From Leucobacter salsicius M1-8 (GTDB lineage: Bacteria; Actinomycetota; Actinomycetes; Actinomycetales; Microbacteriaceae): a stretch of 64,000 nucleotides of DNA. Below, piece by piece: positions 1 through 9,355 of the stretch. The notes beneath the pieces were generated by a model. That model did not search any database. It was given only the letters and a program-made list of their open reading frames with translations, and was not told where the DNA came from. The stretch lies in contig NZ_AOCN01000008.1 of assembly GCF_000350525.1 (NCBI RefSeq), positions 62,001 through 126,000 on the forward strand. Direction: 5' to 3'. Position 1 is the stretch's first letter. Each line of letters begins with the position of its first letter. Made by a program: the position numbers and the translations under genes.

Positions 1-988
1 TCACGCCGAGCACGATCGCGGTCGGCAGGAACTTGAGCTTCAGCTTGGACTGCGCGTTGACGACCGAGGTCACCATGCCGAAGACCACCATGGTGTTGGT
101 CGCCATGACCGACAGGAAGATCACAATACCGAGCGGCCATCCGAATTCGGCGACGATGACGGCGGGGTCGAACGCGATTGCATCGTTACCACTCATGATC
201 ACGACACTGAATGCAACGAGTCCCAGGAACATCGCGATGCTGGTCGACAGCGTGTATCCGATGCTCGAGCCGATGATGCCGGCCTTGCTCGACTTCGCGT
301 GACGGTTCATATCTGCCGAGAGCACAGTCCACGAGATCGCGGTAGCGAGCACCATGTCCAGCACGCTGAGCGGAGTACCCCCGAGCTCGGGATCAACGGG
401 GATCGCGGCAAACTCGCTCGGCGAGAAGGCACCAAACGCACTCGCGAAGACGGTGCCCATCACAACAAGGATCAGGAGTGCGAGCCACGGCTCGATACGC
501 GAGATGCCGGTATGCCCGAAGATCGCCAGCACCACAACTATGCCCTGGCAGATTGCGGAGAACAGCGCCGGGTTCGAGTAACCGGTGGCCTCGTGCACGA
601 GGAAGTTGACCGTGACGCCGGCGAGCATTGCCTGCACCCAGCTCCACCCCATGAGAGTGATCAGGTTTGCGGCAGCGGGCAGCAGGCTCCCGCGAATACC
701 GAACGACCCACGGGTGAGCGCCATGGTGGGCAGGCCCGTGCGGGTACCCATGTTGCCGACCAGCACGAGTACGAACACTCCGAGCAGGGTGCCCGTGAGA
801 ATCATCGTGGTCGCGGTGCCAAACGACACCGACGGCAGAAACAGCGTGCCAGTGAGTAGCGTGGTGACCACGAGGTTGGCCGCGAGCCAGATCATACCGA
901 TCCGGAGCACGCCCTGAGTACCGCGGACCGGGCCCGCCGAATCATCGTCGCCGTCGAGGTTGACGGCCATCGTTACTGGACTGGACAT
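1..988 (-). CDS. NCS1-family purine/cytosine permease-like transporter (3' end off window)
   Basis: I translated the minus strand from the ATG at 988. About 329 residues are present and the C-terminus lies beyond the left edge. The protein has a short acidic N-terminus followed by at least eight hydrophobic segments. It carries the loop GNMGTRTGLPTMALTRGSFG (about residues 79-98), typical of nucleobase:cation symporter-1 proteins of the CodB/PurP type. The start overlaps the stop of the NTF2-like gene (TAATG), so the two are probably translationally coupled. NCS1 members carry cytosine, purines, hydantoins, allantoin or thiamine-like compounds across the membrane, so the substrate cannot be read from sequence. 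The neighbouring ureohydrolase and amidase suggest a guanidino or ureido compound; that is inference. Confidence 0.85.
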   Translation of the reverse strand, partial: MSSPVTMAVNLDGDDDSAGPVRGTQGVLRIGMIWLAANLVVTTLLTGTLFLPSVSFGTATTMILTGTLLGVFVLVLVGNMGTRTGLPTMALTRGSFGIRGSLLPAAANLITLMGWSWVQAMLAGVTVNFLVHEATGYSNPALFSAICQGIVVVLAIFGHTGISRIEPWLALLILVVMGTVFASAFGAFSPSEFAAIPVDPELGGTPLSVLDMVLATAISWTVLSADMNRHAKSSKAGIIGSSIGYTLSTSIAMFLGLVAFSVVIMSGNDAIAFDPAVIVAEFGWPLGIVIFLSVMATNTMVVFGMVTSVVNAQSKLKLKFLPTAIVLGV

Positions 989-1398
989 TAGGCAGCCTCG
1001 GTGCTTTCGGGCACGGTCGAGAGGTGCTCGTGGATAGCAACGAGCGTCTCGCCCTCACCCGCGCGAAACACGATGGTCTCGCGTTCGGTGTAGGAAGCGG
1101 GGCCGTCGTTCGAGTCGATGCTGGTGTTCACGGTGTGCGTAAACACAGCGCCGCCGGGGAACGACTGCACGAGGCGATCGCTCGACGCGCAGGCGGTCAC
1201 GCGCCAGCCCTCAGTGAGCCAGCTGGCCCAGAGCGATTCGTACTCGACGCGCGAGTTCAGGCGCGCATCCTCGGGGTGAAACACAAAGCTGGCATCGGGA
1301 GCGAACCCCGCGAAATAGGCCTCGGTGTTGGTGGCGGTGAATGCCGCGACGATCGCGTCGGCAGCTTCGAGTACCTGACCTTCGGTGGGGGTAAACAT
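988..1398 (-). CDS. NTF2-like / SnoaL-like small protein
   Basis: A 136-residue single-domain protein that looks like the nuclear-transport-factor-2 fold (DUF4440/SnoaL group). It has an N-terminal helix with AADAIVAAFTATNTEAYFAG, then a short strand rich in Phe (FVFHP, near residue 40), a Trp-rich middle and a long beta-rich C-terminal half. Family members are small enzymes or binding proteins of very diverse function. The start is supported by AAGGAG about 8 nt upstream of the ATG. It is co-transcribed with the permease downstream, whose ATG overlaps its stop. A hairpin at 1506-1541 separates it from the ureohydrolase upstream, so it may have its own promoter. The biochemical role is unknown; a small-molecule lyase or binding protein acting on the imported compound is a guess. 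Confidence 0.7.
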   Translation of the reverse strand: MFTPTEGQVLEAADAIVAAFTATNTEAYFAGFAPDASFVFHPEDARLNSRVEYESLWASWLTEGWRVTACASSDRLVQSFPGGAVFTHTVNTSIDSNDGPASYTERETIVFRAGEGETLVAIHEHLSTVPESTEAA

Positions 1399-1505
1399 GT
1401 GGGGATCGCTCCTTGAGCCGGTAAGAGGTGTTCCGAGGTGAGTAGTGCGTTAGATCAAATGTGGCTGGTCGCGGCGCGGCAGGCACGCGGCCAGCAACAA
1501 GCAAA

Positions 1506-1541
1506 CGGTGGGACGGCCGAGAGATTTCAGCCGCCCCACCG
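1506..1541 (-). terminator. Hairpin downstream of the ureohydrolase gene
   Basis: Arms of 12 nt (1506-1517 and 1530-1541, one mismatch) around a 12-nt loop. It lies directly after the ureohydrolase stop on the minus strand. There is no strong U-tract, so it may only attenuate transcription. Confidence 0.5.
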
Positions 1542-1555
1542 CTTGGCAAGGGAAA

Positions 1556-2503
1556 TTAGTCGCGCGCCGCCATGGCGGTCACGAGCTCGTAGATGACGTG
1601 GCTCGCGGCCACGGCAGTGATCTGAGCGTGGTCGTAGGCCGGGGCGACCTCGACGACGTCAGCACCCACGATCTGCAGATCGGCAAGACCGCGAATGATG
1701 CGCAGCATCTCGCGGCTCGTGAGCCCACCGGCCTCGGGCGTGCCCGTGCCGGGAGCATGTGCCGGATCAAGCACATCGATGTCGATCGAGATGTAGAGGG
1801 GCTTGTCACCCACGCGCGCACGAATCTTCTCGAGGGCGGCGGGAACGCCGTGCTCTTCGATGAACTCGGTCGTGACGATCTGGAAGCCAAGCTCCGCGTC
1901 CTGGACCAGGTCTTCCTTGCCGTAGAGCGGGCCGCGGGTGCCGCCGTGCATCGAGGCCGTCATGTCGATGAGGCCCTCTTCTGAGGCGCGACGGAACGGG
2001 GTGCCGTGCGTCATCGGTGCACCGAAGTAGGTGTCCCAGGTGTCGAGGTGGGCATCGAAGTGCAGCACGGCGACGGGGCCGTGCTTCTTGTTGATGGCGC
2101 GCAGCAGCGGCAGAGCGATCGTGTGATCGCCGCCGACGGTCACGATCTTGTCGACCTTTTCACCCAGCTCGGTGGCCGCAGCCTCGATCTGCGAGACGGC
2201 CTCTTCCAGGTTGAACGGGTTTGCAACGATGTCACCGGCGTCAACGACCTGCTTCAGCGCGAAGGGCGATACGTCCTGCGCCGGGTTGTATGGGCGCAGC
2301 AGGCGCGAGGCCTCGCGCACGTGGCTCGGACCGAAGCGTGCGCCAGGGCGGAAGCTCACACCGGTATCAAAGGGCACACCTACGACCGCAATGTCAGCGG
2401 AGGGTACATCTTCAATGCGGGGCAGCTTGGCGAAGGTTGCGATGCCTGCGTAACGCGGGGTGAGGCTCGCGTCGACCGGGCCCTGGGGAGTGTGATCGGT
2501 CAC
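1556..2503 (-). CDS. speB: Agmatinase-family ureohydrolase
   Basis: This 315-residue binuclear manganese hydrolase of the arginase/agmatinase superfamily releases urea from a guanidino substrate. The metal-binding signatures are all present: GGDHT (124-128), FDAHLD (149-154) and SIDIDVLDP (from about 239), followed by [11 protein letters not shown] chose the GTG at 2503 rather than an upstream ATG at 2563 because AAAGGA lies 9 nt before it and residue conservation begins there. Agmatine (giving putrescine), 4-guanidinobutyrate (giving GABA) and other guanidines are all possible substrates. The divergently encoded XRE-cupin protein and the nearby nitrilase-type amidase make the arginine to guanidinobutyramide to guanidinobutyrate to GABA route attractive, but this is not proven. 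The family assignment is certain; the substrate is not. Confidence 0.88.
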   Translation of the reverse strand: MTDHTPQGPVDASLTPRYAGIATFAKLPRIEDVPSADIAVVGVPFDTGVSFRPGARFGPSHVREASRLLRPYNPAQDVSPFALKQVVDAGDIVANPFNLEEAVSQIEAAATELGEKVDKIVTVGGDHTIALPLLRAINKKHGPVAVLHFDAHLDTWDTYFGAPMTHGTPFRRASEEGLIDMTASMHGGTRGPLYGKEDLVQDAELGFQIVTTEFIEEHGVPAALEKIRARVGDKPLYISIDIDVLDPAHAPGTGTPEAGGLTSREMLRIIRGLADLQIVGADVVEVAPAYDHAQITAVAASHVIYELVTAMAARD

Positions 2504-2534
2504 GGTTCCCGTCCTTTCAAGTTTTCTGAGAGTA

Positions 2535-2546
2535 AACTCTAGAGTT
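2535..2546. promoter_or_regulatory. Palindromic operator inside the speB promoter
   Basis: The perfect 12-bp palindrome AACTCTAGAGTT lies between the divergent speB and XRE-cupin genes. Reading the minus strand, it falls in the 17-nt spacer between TTCACC and TACTCT, which look like the -35 and -10 of speB. A repressor bound here would block speB. The XRE-cupin protein next door is the obvious candidate, by inference. Confidence 0.5.
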
Positions 2547-2631
2547 CTACTGGTGAACTTCATTCACACTATAGGCTGGATCCGGGCCGCGGTCAACGCG
2601 GCAGGTTTGTCTCGACAGCGAGGTAGTTACG

Positions 2632-3213
2632 ATGCGCCCCATTCACCCCACCGCGGGCACAGATCCGGTACTCTTTGGGGCCAAGCTGCGCGCGTCACGG
2701 CTCGCGCAGGGGCTCACCATTGAGCAGCTTGCGCAGGCAGCGGGGCTCACAAAGGGATTCGTGAGCCGGATCGAACGCGATGACACCATGCCGAGCGTGC
2801 CCACGCTCGTGCAGTTATGCCAGGCGCTCTCGCTGCCCGTCGGCGCGCTCTTCGAGGAACCCGATGTGCAGCTCATCGAGCTCGCGCACGCCCCCCACAT
2901 CAACATGGGCGGCACCGGCGCCGACGAGCGCCTCGTCACCCCGCGCTCTGAACAACGCGTGCAGGTGCTGCGTTCCTCCCTCTCCCCCCGCGCGAGCGGC
3001 GGAGCCAAGCTCTACACCGTCAACTGTGAGGTCGAGAGCATTCACGTAATTTCAGGTGAGGTCGAGCTCGTATTCGCCGACCGCCGCACTGCGCTCAGCA
3101 CGGGCGACACCCTCACGTTCCCTGGTCGCACTCCTCACACCTGGGAAACGCAGGAGGCCGGTGCCGAGGTCATGTGGATCCTCGCCCCCGCCGCCTGGAG
3201 CGGCTCGAACTAG
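2632..3213 (+). CDS. XRE-family regulator with C-terminal cupin domain (PuuR-like)
   Basis: This 193-residue protein has an N-terminal Cro/CI helix-turn-helix (about residues 14-74; LTIEQLAQAAGLTKGFVSRIE is the recognition region). Its C-terminal cupin (about 135-190) contains VISGEVELVF and GDTLTFPGRTPH. The layout and length match PuuR, the putrescine-responsive repressor (185 aa in E. coli), and related regulators of amine and amino-acid genes. The cupin normally senses the small-molecule effector. It is transcribed divergently from the speB-like gene and a palindrome lies between them, so local control of that gene is likely. A GAGG motif precedes the ATG. The effector cannot be deduced, though polyamine or guanidino compounds fit the context. 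Confidence 0.85.
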   Translation: MRPIHPTAGTDPVLFGAKLRASRLAQGLTIEQLAQAAGLTKGFVSRIERDDTMPSVPTLVQLCQALSLPVGALFEEPDVQLIELAHAPHINMGGTGADERLVTPRSEQRVQVLRSSLSPRASGGAKLYTVNCEVESIHVISGEVELVFADRRTALSTGDTLTFPGRTPHTWETQEAGAEVMWILAPAAWSGSN

Positions 3214-3240
3214 CGCGCAGCCCCGGCCGGGTTCGCCAGC

Positions 3241-4044
3241 TCAGCTCCAGTCTGCGTAAAGTTCCGGCCGTCGATCCTTGAGGTAGTCAGCTTGGCCCTG
3301 CCCAATCGGGGCAACCTCGGGTAGCTCAGCGACAAGCAGCTCGGCCTCGTGGCCAGCCTGAGCGAGCAGCGCGCCCTCTCGACCCGCGACCGTGCTGAGC
3401 CCGGTGAATCCGAGATCCGGATCATGCCCCTCCCCCGGCCTCGCAGCGTGATCGGCATAGGCCACCACCATTGCGTTCTCGGCGGCACGCGCCCGTACGA
3501 GCACGTTGGGAACGTAGTTCGAGTGGCCGTCGATCGCCGTCGGCACCAGCAGCAAATCGACTCCGCGCGCGGCGAGATGCCGTGCGGGCTCTGGGAACTC
3601 GATGTCGTAACAGATCTGGAAGGCGACGGTGCGCCCGTTCCAACGGGCAACCGCCGGCGCCGCCGTCGAGGGCGTGAACGCGAGGGGCTCGAGATCGGCC
3701 CAGAGGTGCACCTTTTCGTAGACCAACACTTCGTGACCCGAGGCATCCCACAGCCCCGCCGCAATGGCAAAGCTGCCATCCTCACGGGCCAACGGAAAGC
3801 TCGCGGCGACGGCGATGCCGGTCTCGCGCGCGATCACGGCGAGCGCGGGCCGGATCGGGGCGACGCGATCCGGCGTCAACCAGGCCGCGAGTTTCTGGGG
3901 AGCGTATCCGCTCACCCAGAGCTCTGGGGTGAGCAGCAGATCGGCACCCGCGCCCCGGGCTTCTTCGGCCGCGATCGCAACCGCCTGCAGGTTTACTTCG
4001 ATATCGAGCGGGCTAGCTTCGCCCTGCAGCAGCGCAATCTTCAT
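3241..4044 (-). CDS. Carbon-nitrogen hydrolase (nitrilase superfamily amidase)
   Basis: A 267-residue single-domain protein with the Glu-Lys-Cys catalytic triad of the nitrilase superfamily: E41 in LLTPELWVSGYAP, K111 in VYEKVHLW and C145 in FQICYDIEFPE. Length and motif spacing fit the aliphatic-amidase/omega-amidase/N-carbamoyl-hydrolase branches rather than true nitrilases. It would hydrolyse an amide or carbamoyl C-N bond in the cytoplasm. It is convergent with the XRE-cupin gene and on the same strand as the ureohydrolase. In the arginine oxygenase route known from actinobacteria, an amidase of this kind converts 4-guanidinobutyramide to 4-guanidinobutyrate, the substrate for a ureohydrolase, so the pair may act in sequence. 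That link is inference. Confidence 0.85.
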   Translation of the reverse strand: MKIALLQGEASPLDIEVNLQAVAIAAEEARGAGADLLLTPELWVSGYAPQKLAAWLTPDRVAPIRPALAVIARETGIAVAASFPLAREDGSFAIAAGLWDASGHEVLVYEKVHLWADLEPLAFTPSTAAPAVARWNGRTVAFQICYDIEFPEPARHLAARGVDLLLVPTAIDGHSNYVPNVLVRARAAENAMVVAYADHAARPGEGHDPDLGFTGLSTVAGREGALLAQAGHEAELLVAELPEVAPIGQGQADYLKDRRPELYADWS

Positions 4045-4077
4045 GCCGCCACTCTCTCACACGCGCGCAGACACGCA

Positions 4078-4111
4078 AAAGCGGCCGCTGCCCGAAGGCA
4101 ACGGCCGCTTT
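4078..4111 (-). terminator. Rho-independent terminator of tyrS
   Basis: GC-rich stem (arms 4078-4092 and 4097-4111, one mismatch) with a TTCG-type loop on the minus strand. The arm ends in TTTT about 15 nt after the tyrS stop. Confidence 0.8.
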
Positions 4112-4126
4112 CGTGACGGCCCCGAG

Positions 4127-5440
4127 TTAGGCGATGACGCCCGCGAGCGTCTTCTTGCCGCGGCGCAGGATCGCGAACTTGCCGTGCAGCAGGTCTGCGG
4201 CGTCGAGCACCTGATCTTCTGCCGCAACCGCGACGTTGTTGACGTACACGCCACCCTGCTTGATCGCGCGGCGGGCCTCGCCGAGGCTCTTGACGAGCTC
4301 CGCGTCGACCATGAGCTGAGCGATCTCGGCCCCGGCCGATCCGACTGCCTGGGGCAGAGCGTCCGTGGCACCCGCAAGCGTTGCGGCGTCGAGGGTCGTG
4401 AGATCGCCACGGCCAAACAGCGCCTCGGAGGCGTCGATCGCGCCCTGGGTCGCGGCCGAGCCGTGCACGAGCGTGGTGACCTCAAGCGCGAGGCGCTTCT
4501 GGGCGGCGCGCTTGAACGGCTCGTCGGCGACCTGCTGTGCGTACTCCTCGATCTCAGCACGTGACATGAACGTGAATACCTTCAGTCGGTCGATCACGTC
4601 AGCATCGGCCTGGTTGAGCCAGAACTGGTAGAAGGCATAGGGCGAGCACATCTCGGCGTCGAGCCAGATCGCGTTGCCCTCGCTCTTGCCGAACTTGGTG
4701 CCGTCGGAGTTCGTGATCAGCGGGGTGCCGATCGCGTGCGCCGACTTGCCCTCGACCTTGCGAATCAGGTCGGTGCCGCTGACCAGGTTGCCCCATTGGT
4801 CGCTGCCGCCCGACTGCAGCACGCAGTCGTACTGGCGGTTGAGTTCGAGGAAGTCGAAGCCCTGCAGCACCTGGTAGCTGAACTCGGTGTAGCTGATGCC
4901 CTCTTCGGAGTTCAGGCGAGCAGCAACGGCGTCCTTCTTCAGCATCGTGCCGACGCGGAAGTGCTTGCCGACCTCGCGCAGGAAGTCGATCGCGCTGAGC
5001 GGCGCGGTCCAGTCGAGGTTGTTGACGAGACGCATCGCGTTCTCGCCGTCCTTCGACAGGAAGCGTGAGACCTGCGCCTGCAGGCGACTCACCCACTCCT
5101 CCACCGTGTCACGGCTGTTGAGCGTGCGCTCGGCCGTGGGGCGGGGGTCACCGATCAGGCCGGTCGACCCGCCGACGAGACCGAGGGGCTTATGCCCCTT
5201 GAGCTGCAGGCGACGCAGCAGCAGCAGCTGTACCAGGTTGCCGAGGTGCAGGCTCGGGGCCGTCGGGTCGAATCCGCAATAATACGTGAACGGCTCACCC
5301 TCGAGCAGCTCACTGAGTGCTCCAGGGTCGGTCGAAACGTGCACCAGCCCGCGCCATTCCAGCTCGTCCCACAGTGTGGCGAAGCTGTCATCGTTGCGCT
5401 GGGCGGTCATGATCTCGTGGCGTTCATTAGTTACAGACAC
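4127..5440 (-). CDS. tyrS: Tyrosyl-tRNA synthetase
   Basis: Class I aminoacyl-tRNA synthetase that charges tRNA-Tyr. The Rossmann catalytic domain shows YCGFDPTAPSLHLGN, with the HIGH-equivalent HLGN near residue 65. It also has GGSTGLIGDP, the tRNA/ATP loop DGTKFGKSEG (KMSKS-equivalent KFGKS) and a C-terminal S4-like RNA-binding tail (EARRAIKQGGVYVNN). There are two plausible starts. The GTG at 5440 lies exactly 7 nt after a TACGAT box, which fits a leaderless transcript and gives 437 residues. The ATG at 5410 (427 residues) has only a weak ribosome site. The gene stands alone with a terminator behind it. Function is certain; the start is not. Confidence 0.95.
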   Translation of the reverse strand: MSVTNERHEIMTAQRNDDSFATLWDELEWRGLVHVSTDPGALSELLEGEPFTYYCGFDPTAPSLHLGNLVQLLLLRRLQLKGHKPLGLVGGSTGLIGDPRPTAERTLNSRDTVEEWVSRLQAQVSRFLSKDGENAMRLVNNLDWTAPLSAIDFLREVGKHFRVGTMLKKDAVAARLNSEEGISYTEFSYQVLQGFDFLELNRQYDCVLQSGGSDQWGNLVSGTDLIRKVEGKSAHAIGTPLITNSDGTKFGKSEGNAIWLDAEMCSPYAFYQFWLNQADADVIDRLKVFTFMSRAEIEEYAQQVADEPFKRAAQKRLALEVTTLVHGSAATQGAIDASEALFGRGDLTTLDAATLAGATDALPQAVGSAGAEIAQLMVDAELVKSLGEARRAIKQGGVYVNNVAVAAEDQVLDAADLLHGKFAILRRGKKTLAGVIA

Positions 5441-5447
5441 GCCTAAC

Positions 5448-5453
5448 ATCGTA
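5448..5453 (-). promoter_or_regulatory. Candidate -10 box for leaderless tyrS mRNA
   Basis: TACGAT on the minus strand ends 7 nt before the GTG at 5440. No convincing -35 was seen. It is the same arrangement as at argF, mqo, luxS and several other genes in this window. Confidence 0.45.
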
Positions 5454-5551
5454 TCGCGTTCTCGGCAGCGCGATGCCGCACGGCCGGATCCATGCGCGGG
5501 CCGATCCGGAGCCGCGTTGCGAGCTCCGTGAACACGCTCGCGGCAAGACAA

Positions 5552-5593
5552 CGCTCGCGCAGGACAATTCATCAGAATCATCCTGCGCGAGCG
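5552..5593. repeat. REP-like intergenic palindrome
   Basis: 13-bp perfect arms (5552-5564 and 5581-5593) carrying CGCAGGA/TCCTGCG, with a second small stem ATTC/GAAT inside the loop. It lies between argH and tyrS. Related palindromes occur near 36022 and 40216-40289. Confidence 0.65.
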
Positions 5594-5640
5594 CAGAGAA
5601 ACAGTTTGAACGCCGGATCAATGCCCGGCGCGCAATTACA

Positions 5641-7098
<1,458 letters not shown>

Positions 7099-7167
7099 TT
7101 ACGCGTAAATCTTGGGGAGTGGATCCTGCGAGACGCTTCGCGACCGCAAGATGACAGGAGAAGTTGG

Positions 7168-8091
7168 TTACGCGCGCTCAAGCAGCCAGGCCATCAAGGC
7201 CTTCTGCGCGTGGACGCGGTTCTCTGCTTCGTCCCAGACCACACTCTGTGGGCCGTCAATGACCTCGGGAGCCACCTCGAACTCACGGTACGCGGGTAGG
7301 CAGTGCAGGAAAATGGCGTCGTCGTTCGCGTGAGACATCAGATCGCCCGTCACCCGGTACGGTCCGAACGTCGCGATGCGGGCCGCCTTCTCCTCTTCTT
7401 GACCCATGGATACCCAGGTATCGGTGATGACAGCATCGGCCCTAGAGACGGCCGCGACTGGATCGGTGAAGATCTCAACGCTGCCACCGGTCTCGGCTGC
7501 AATCCGGCGCGCATCTTCAACGATGTCAGCGCGAGGTTCGTAACCAGCCGGGCCCGCGAGGCGGATATGCATGCCAGCGGTCGCAAAGCCGAGCAGGTAG
7601 GAGTGCCCCATGTTGTTGGCGGCATCGCCAACGTAGGTTGCGGTGAGCCCGTTGAGCTCGCCCTTCTGCTCGCGAATCGTCTGTAGGTCAGCGAGGATCT
7701 GGCAGGGGTGGAAGTCGTCTGACAGCGAGTTGATGACGGGAACGGTCGAGTTCGCCGCCATCTCTTCGAGGCCCGCGTGCGCGTAGGTACGCCAGATAAT
7801 GATCTCGACCATTCGTGAGAGCACCTTGGCGGTGTCGGAAATCGATTCCTTGCCGCCCATTTGAGAAGACTTGGAATCCATGATGAGTGGGTTGCCACCG
7901 AGGTCAGCGACACCTACCGAAAAACTCACCTGAGTTCGAGTTGAGGTCTTGTCAAAGATCACTGCGGCAGTCTTTTGGCCTTCAAGCGGGCGTCGCAAGA
8001 ATCGATCTCGCTTAAACGCGGCAGCGAGTTCGAGCACCTCACGCTGCTCAGCAGGGGACAGGTCATCATCGCGGAGCATGTTTCGAGTCAC
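7168..8091 (-). CDS. argF: Ornithine carbamoyltransferase
   Basis: A 307-residue carbamoyltransferase that makes citrulline from ornithine and carbamoyl phosphate. The carbamoyl-phosphate site STRT is at 50-53, HPCQ at 128-131, the ornithine loop DTWVSMGQEEE lies around residue 220 and the HCLP signature near 264. The start is GTG. A TACACT box lies 7 nt upstream and there is no ribosome site, so the mRNA is probably leaderless. It heads an argF-argH unit. Immediately upstream begins the low-G+C island, so argF marks the left border of the conserved chromosome. Confidence 0.96.
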   Translation of the reverse strand: MTRNMLRDDDLSPAEQREVLELAAAFKRDRFLRRPLEGQKTAAVIFDKTSTRTQVSFSVGVADLGGNPLIMDSKSSQMGGKESISDTAKVLSRMVEIIIWRTYAHAGLEEMAANSTVPVINSLSDDFHPCQILADLQTIREQKGELNGLTATYVGDAANNMGHSYLLGFATAGMHIRLAGPAGYEPRADIVEDARRIAAETGGSVEIFTDPVAAVSRADAVITDTWVSMGQEEEKAARIATFGPYRVTGDLMSHANDDAIFLHCLPAYREFEVAPEVIDGPQSVVWDEAENRVHAQKALMAWLLERA

Positions 8092-8098
8092 GACACTC

Positions 8099-8104
8099 AG
8101 TGTA
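8099..8104 (-). promoter_or_regulatory. -10 box for leaderless argF
   Basis: TACACT on the minus strand, 7 nt before the GTG start, with no Shine-Dalgarno sequence between. The transcript would begin at or next to the start codon. Confidence 0.55.
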
Positions 8105-8146
8105 GTCGGATGCCGTGACCCGACTTTCCCTCATTAAACCGCTATC

Positions 8147-9316
8147 TCATTTGACCAGCTGTTCATAGGTGGCTCTCAATGACACCGCATAGGCCATCGC
8201 CATCTGATAAATTGAGGCGTCCTCGGGAAGGAACCTTGATGAGTGCAATGGCGGATCATCTGGGCTCTTGTTTGTTCCAACGAACATCATGAGCCCTGGG
8301 AATTTCTCAGTGTAGTAGGAGAAGTCATCAGCCCCGCAAGAGCGCATCGGCTCGACTACCGTAGCTCCAAATTCCTGCAGGGCAACGCTAACTGCATTCG
8401 CCACTCTCGGGTCGTTGTACAACACAGGCTCGCCCTGAATCAGTTCGACCTCGCCGCTGCAGTTGTAAGCCTCCGCGACCTCACTTACTATCCTGGTCAA
8501 CGTGAGGTAGGCCGTTTCACGATCTGTAGCATCCATCGTACGAATAGTGCCGGACGCAAACGATTCCGAGGGCAAGACGTTAGCGACGCTCCCAGCGCTC
8601 AGGTTGCCAAACGAGAGGACCGCCGGGCGCATTGGGTCGAGCGTTCGACTCACGACGGTTTGAGCAGCACCAATCACTGCCGCCATGGCCACGATTGAGT
8701 CGTCGGCCTGATGCGGATACGCAGCGTGCCCGCCGGACCCTCGAATCATAATGCGAAATTCGTCTGACGCTGCGTTGACCGCACCTGCCCCCACAGCAAT
8801 CCCACCTGCCGGAATCCGTGGATGCACATGGGCGCCAAACATGCTGTGCACATCATGGCGCTCCAGTATCTCGCTTTCACTAATGTCTCGCGCCCCCGAC
8901 GGATACGCCTCCTCCCGAGGCTGGAGGACCAGCAAGATTGCGAACGGCAGCGGAGTTCGGATCGCGGCGCGAGCAATTGCAAATGCGGCCGCCATATGGA
9001 TGTCATGTCCGCACGCATGCATAGCGCCGTTCGTTGATGAGAATTCCGCGCCAGTATCCTCCACGATTGGCAACGCATCCAGCTCTGCCCGCACACCAAT
9101 TGCTGGCCCGTCGGCAGGCCCAATCCGTACGACTCCACCGGTTTCCGCTACGGGTTCCCAGGTTGGATTCCCGAGCTCCTTCAAGATGAGATCCCGCGTC
9201 TCACTTTCGTTGCCCGAAACTTGTGGCGACTGATGAATTTGCCACCGCAGTTGCTGAGCACGCGGCATTTCCTCGAGGACTGCCTCAAAAAACTGAGCCC
9301 ACAGATCGCTCGTCAT
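8147..9316 (-). CDS. M20D-type metal-dependent amidohydrolase
   Basis: A 389-residue aminoacylase/hippurate-hydrolase-like enzyme. The metal and catalytic motifs are AELDALPI (78-84), HACGHD (100-105; C102 and H104 as ligands) and LQPREEA with the catalytic glutamate pair E135/E136. Later His residues occur in GAHVHP and LHSSRF. M20D enzymes hydrolyse N-acyl or N-aryl amino acids and related amides in the cytoplasm. It is the last gene of a minus-strand operon that starts with the ABC transporter ATPase at 14962, 39 nt after the glutamine-synthetase-like gene. That pairing suggests release of an acyl or glutamyl group added earlier in the pathway. Base composition is visibly lower in G+C than argF. 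Confidence 0.85.
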   Translation of the reverse strand: MTSDLWAQFFEAVLEEMPRAQQLRWQIHQSPQVSGNESETRDLILKELGNPTWEPVAETGGVVRIGPADGPAIGVRAELDALPIVEDTGAEFSSTNGAMHACGHDIHMAAAFAIARAAIRTPLPFAILLVLQPREEAYPSGARDISESEILERHDVHSMFGAHVHPRIPAGGIAVGAGAVNAASDEFRIMIRGSGGHAAYPHQADDSIVAMAAVIGAAQTVVSRTLDPMRPAVLSFGNLSAGSVANVLPSESFASGTIRTMDATDRETAYLTLTRIVSEVAEAYNCSGEVELIQGEPVLYNDPRVANAVSVALQEFGATVVEPMRSCGADDFSYYTEKFPGLMMFVGTNKSPDDPPLHSSRFLPEDASIYQMAMAYAVSLRATYEQLVK

Positions 9317-9355
9317 AGTCTTTTTGCTCTTCCTTCCGAAGCGATAGCTTCGGGC

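Noticed and set aside
299-859. Open frame of 186 codons on the plus strand
   Set aside because: Antisense to the NCS1 permease gene; composition His/Arg/Glu-rich and without similarity to any family, typical of a shadow frame in high-G+C DNA.
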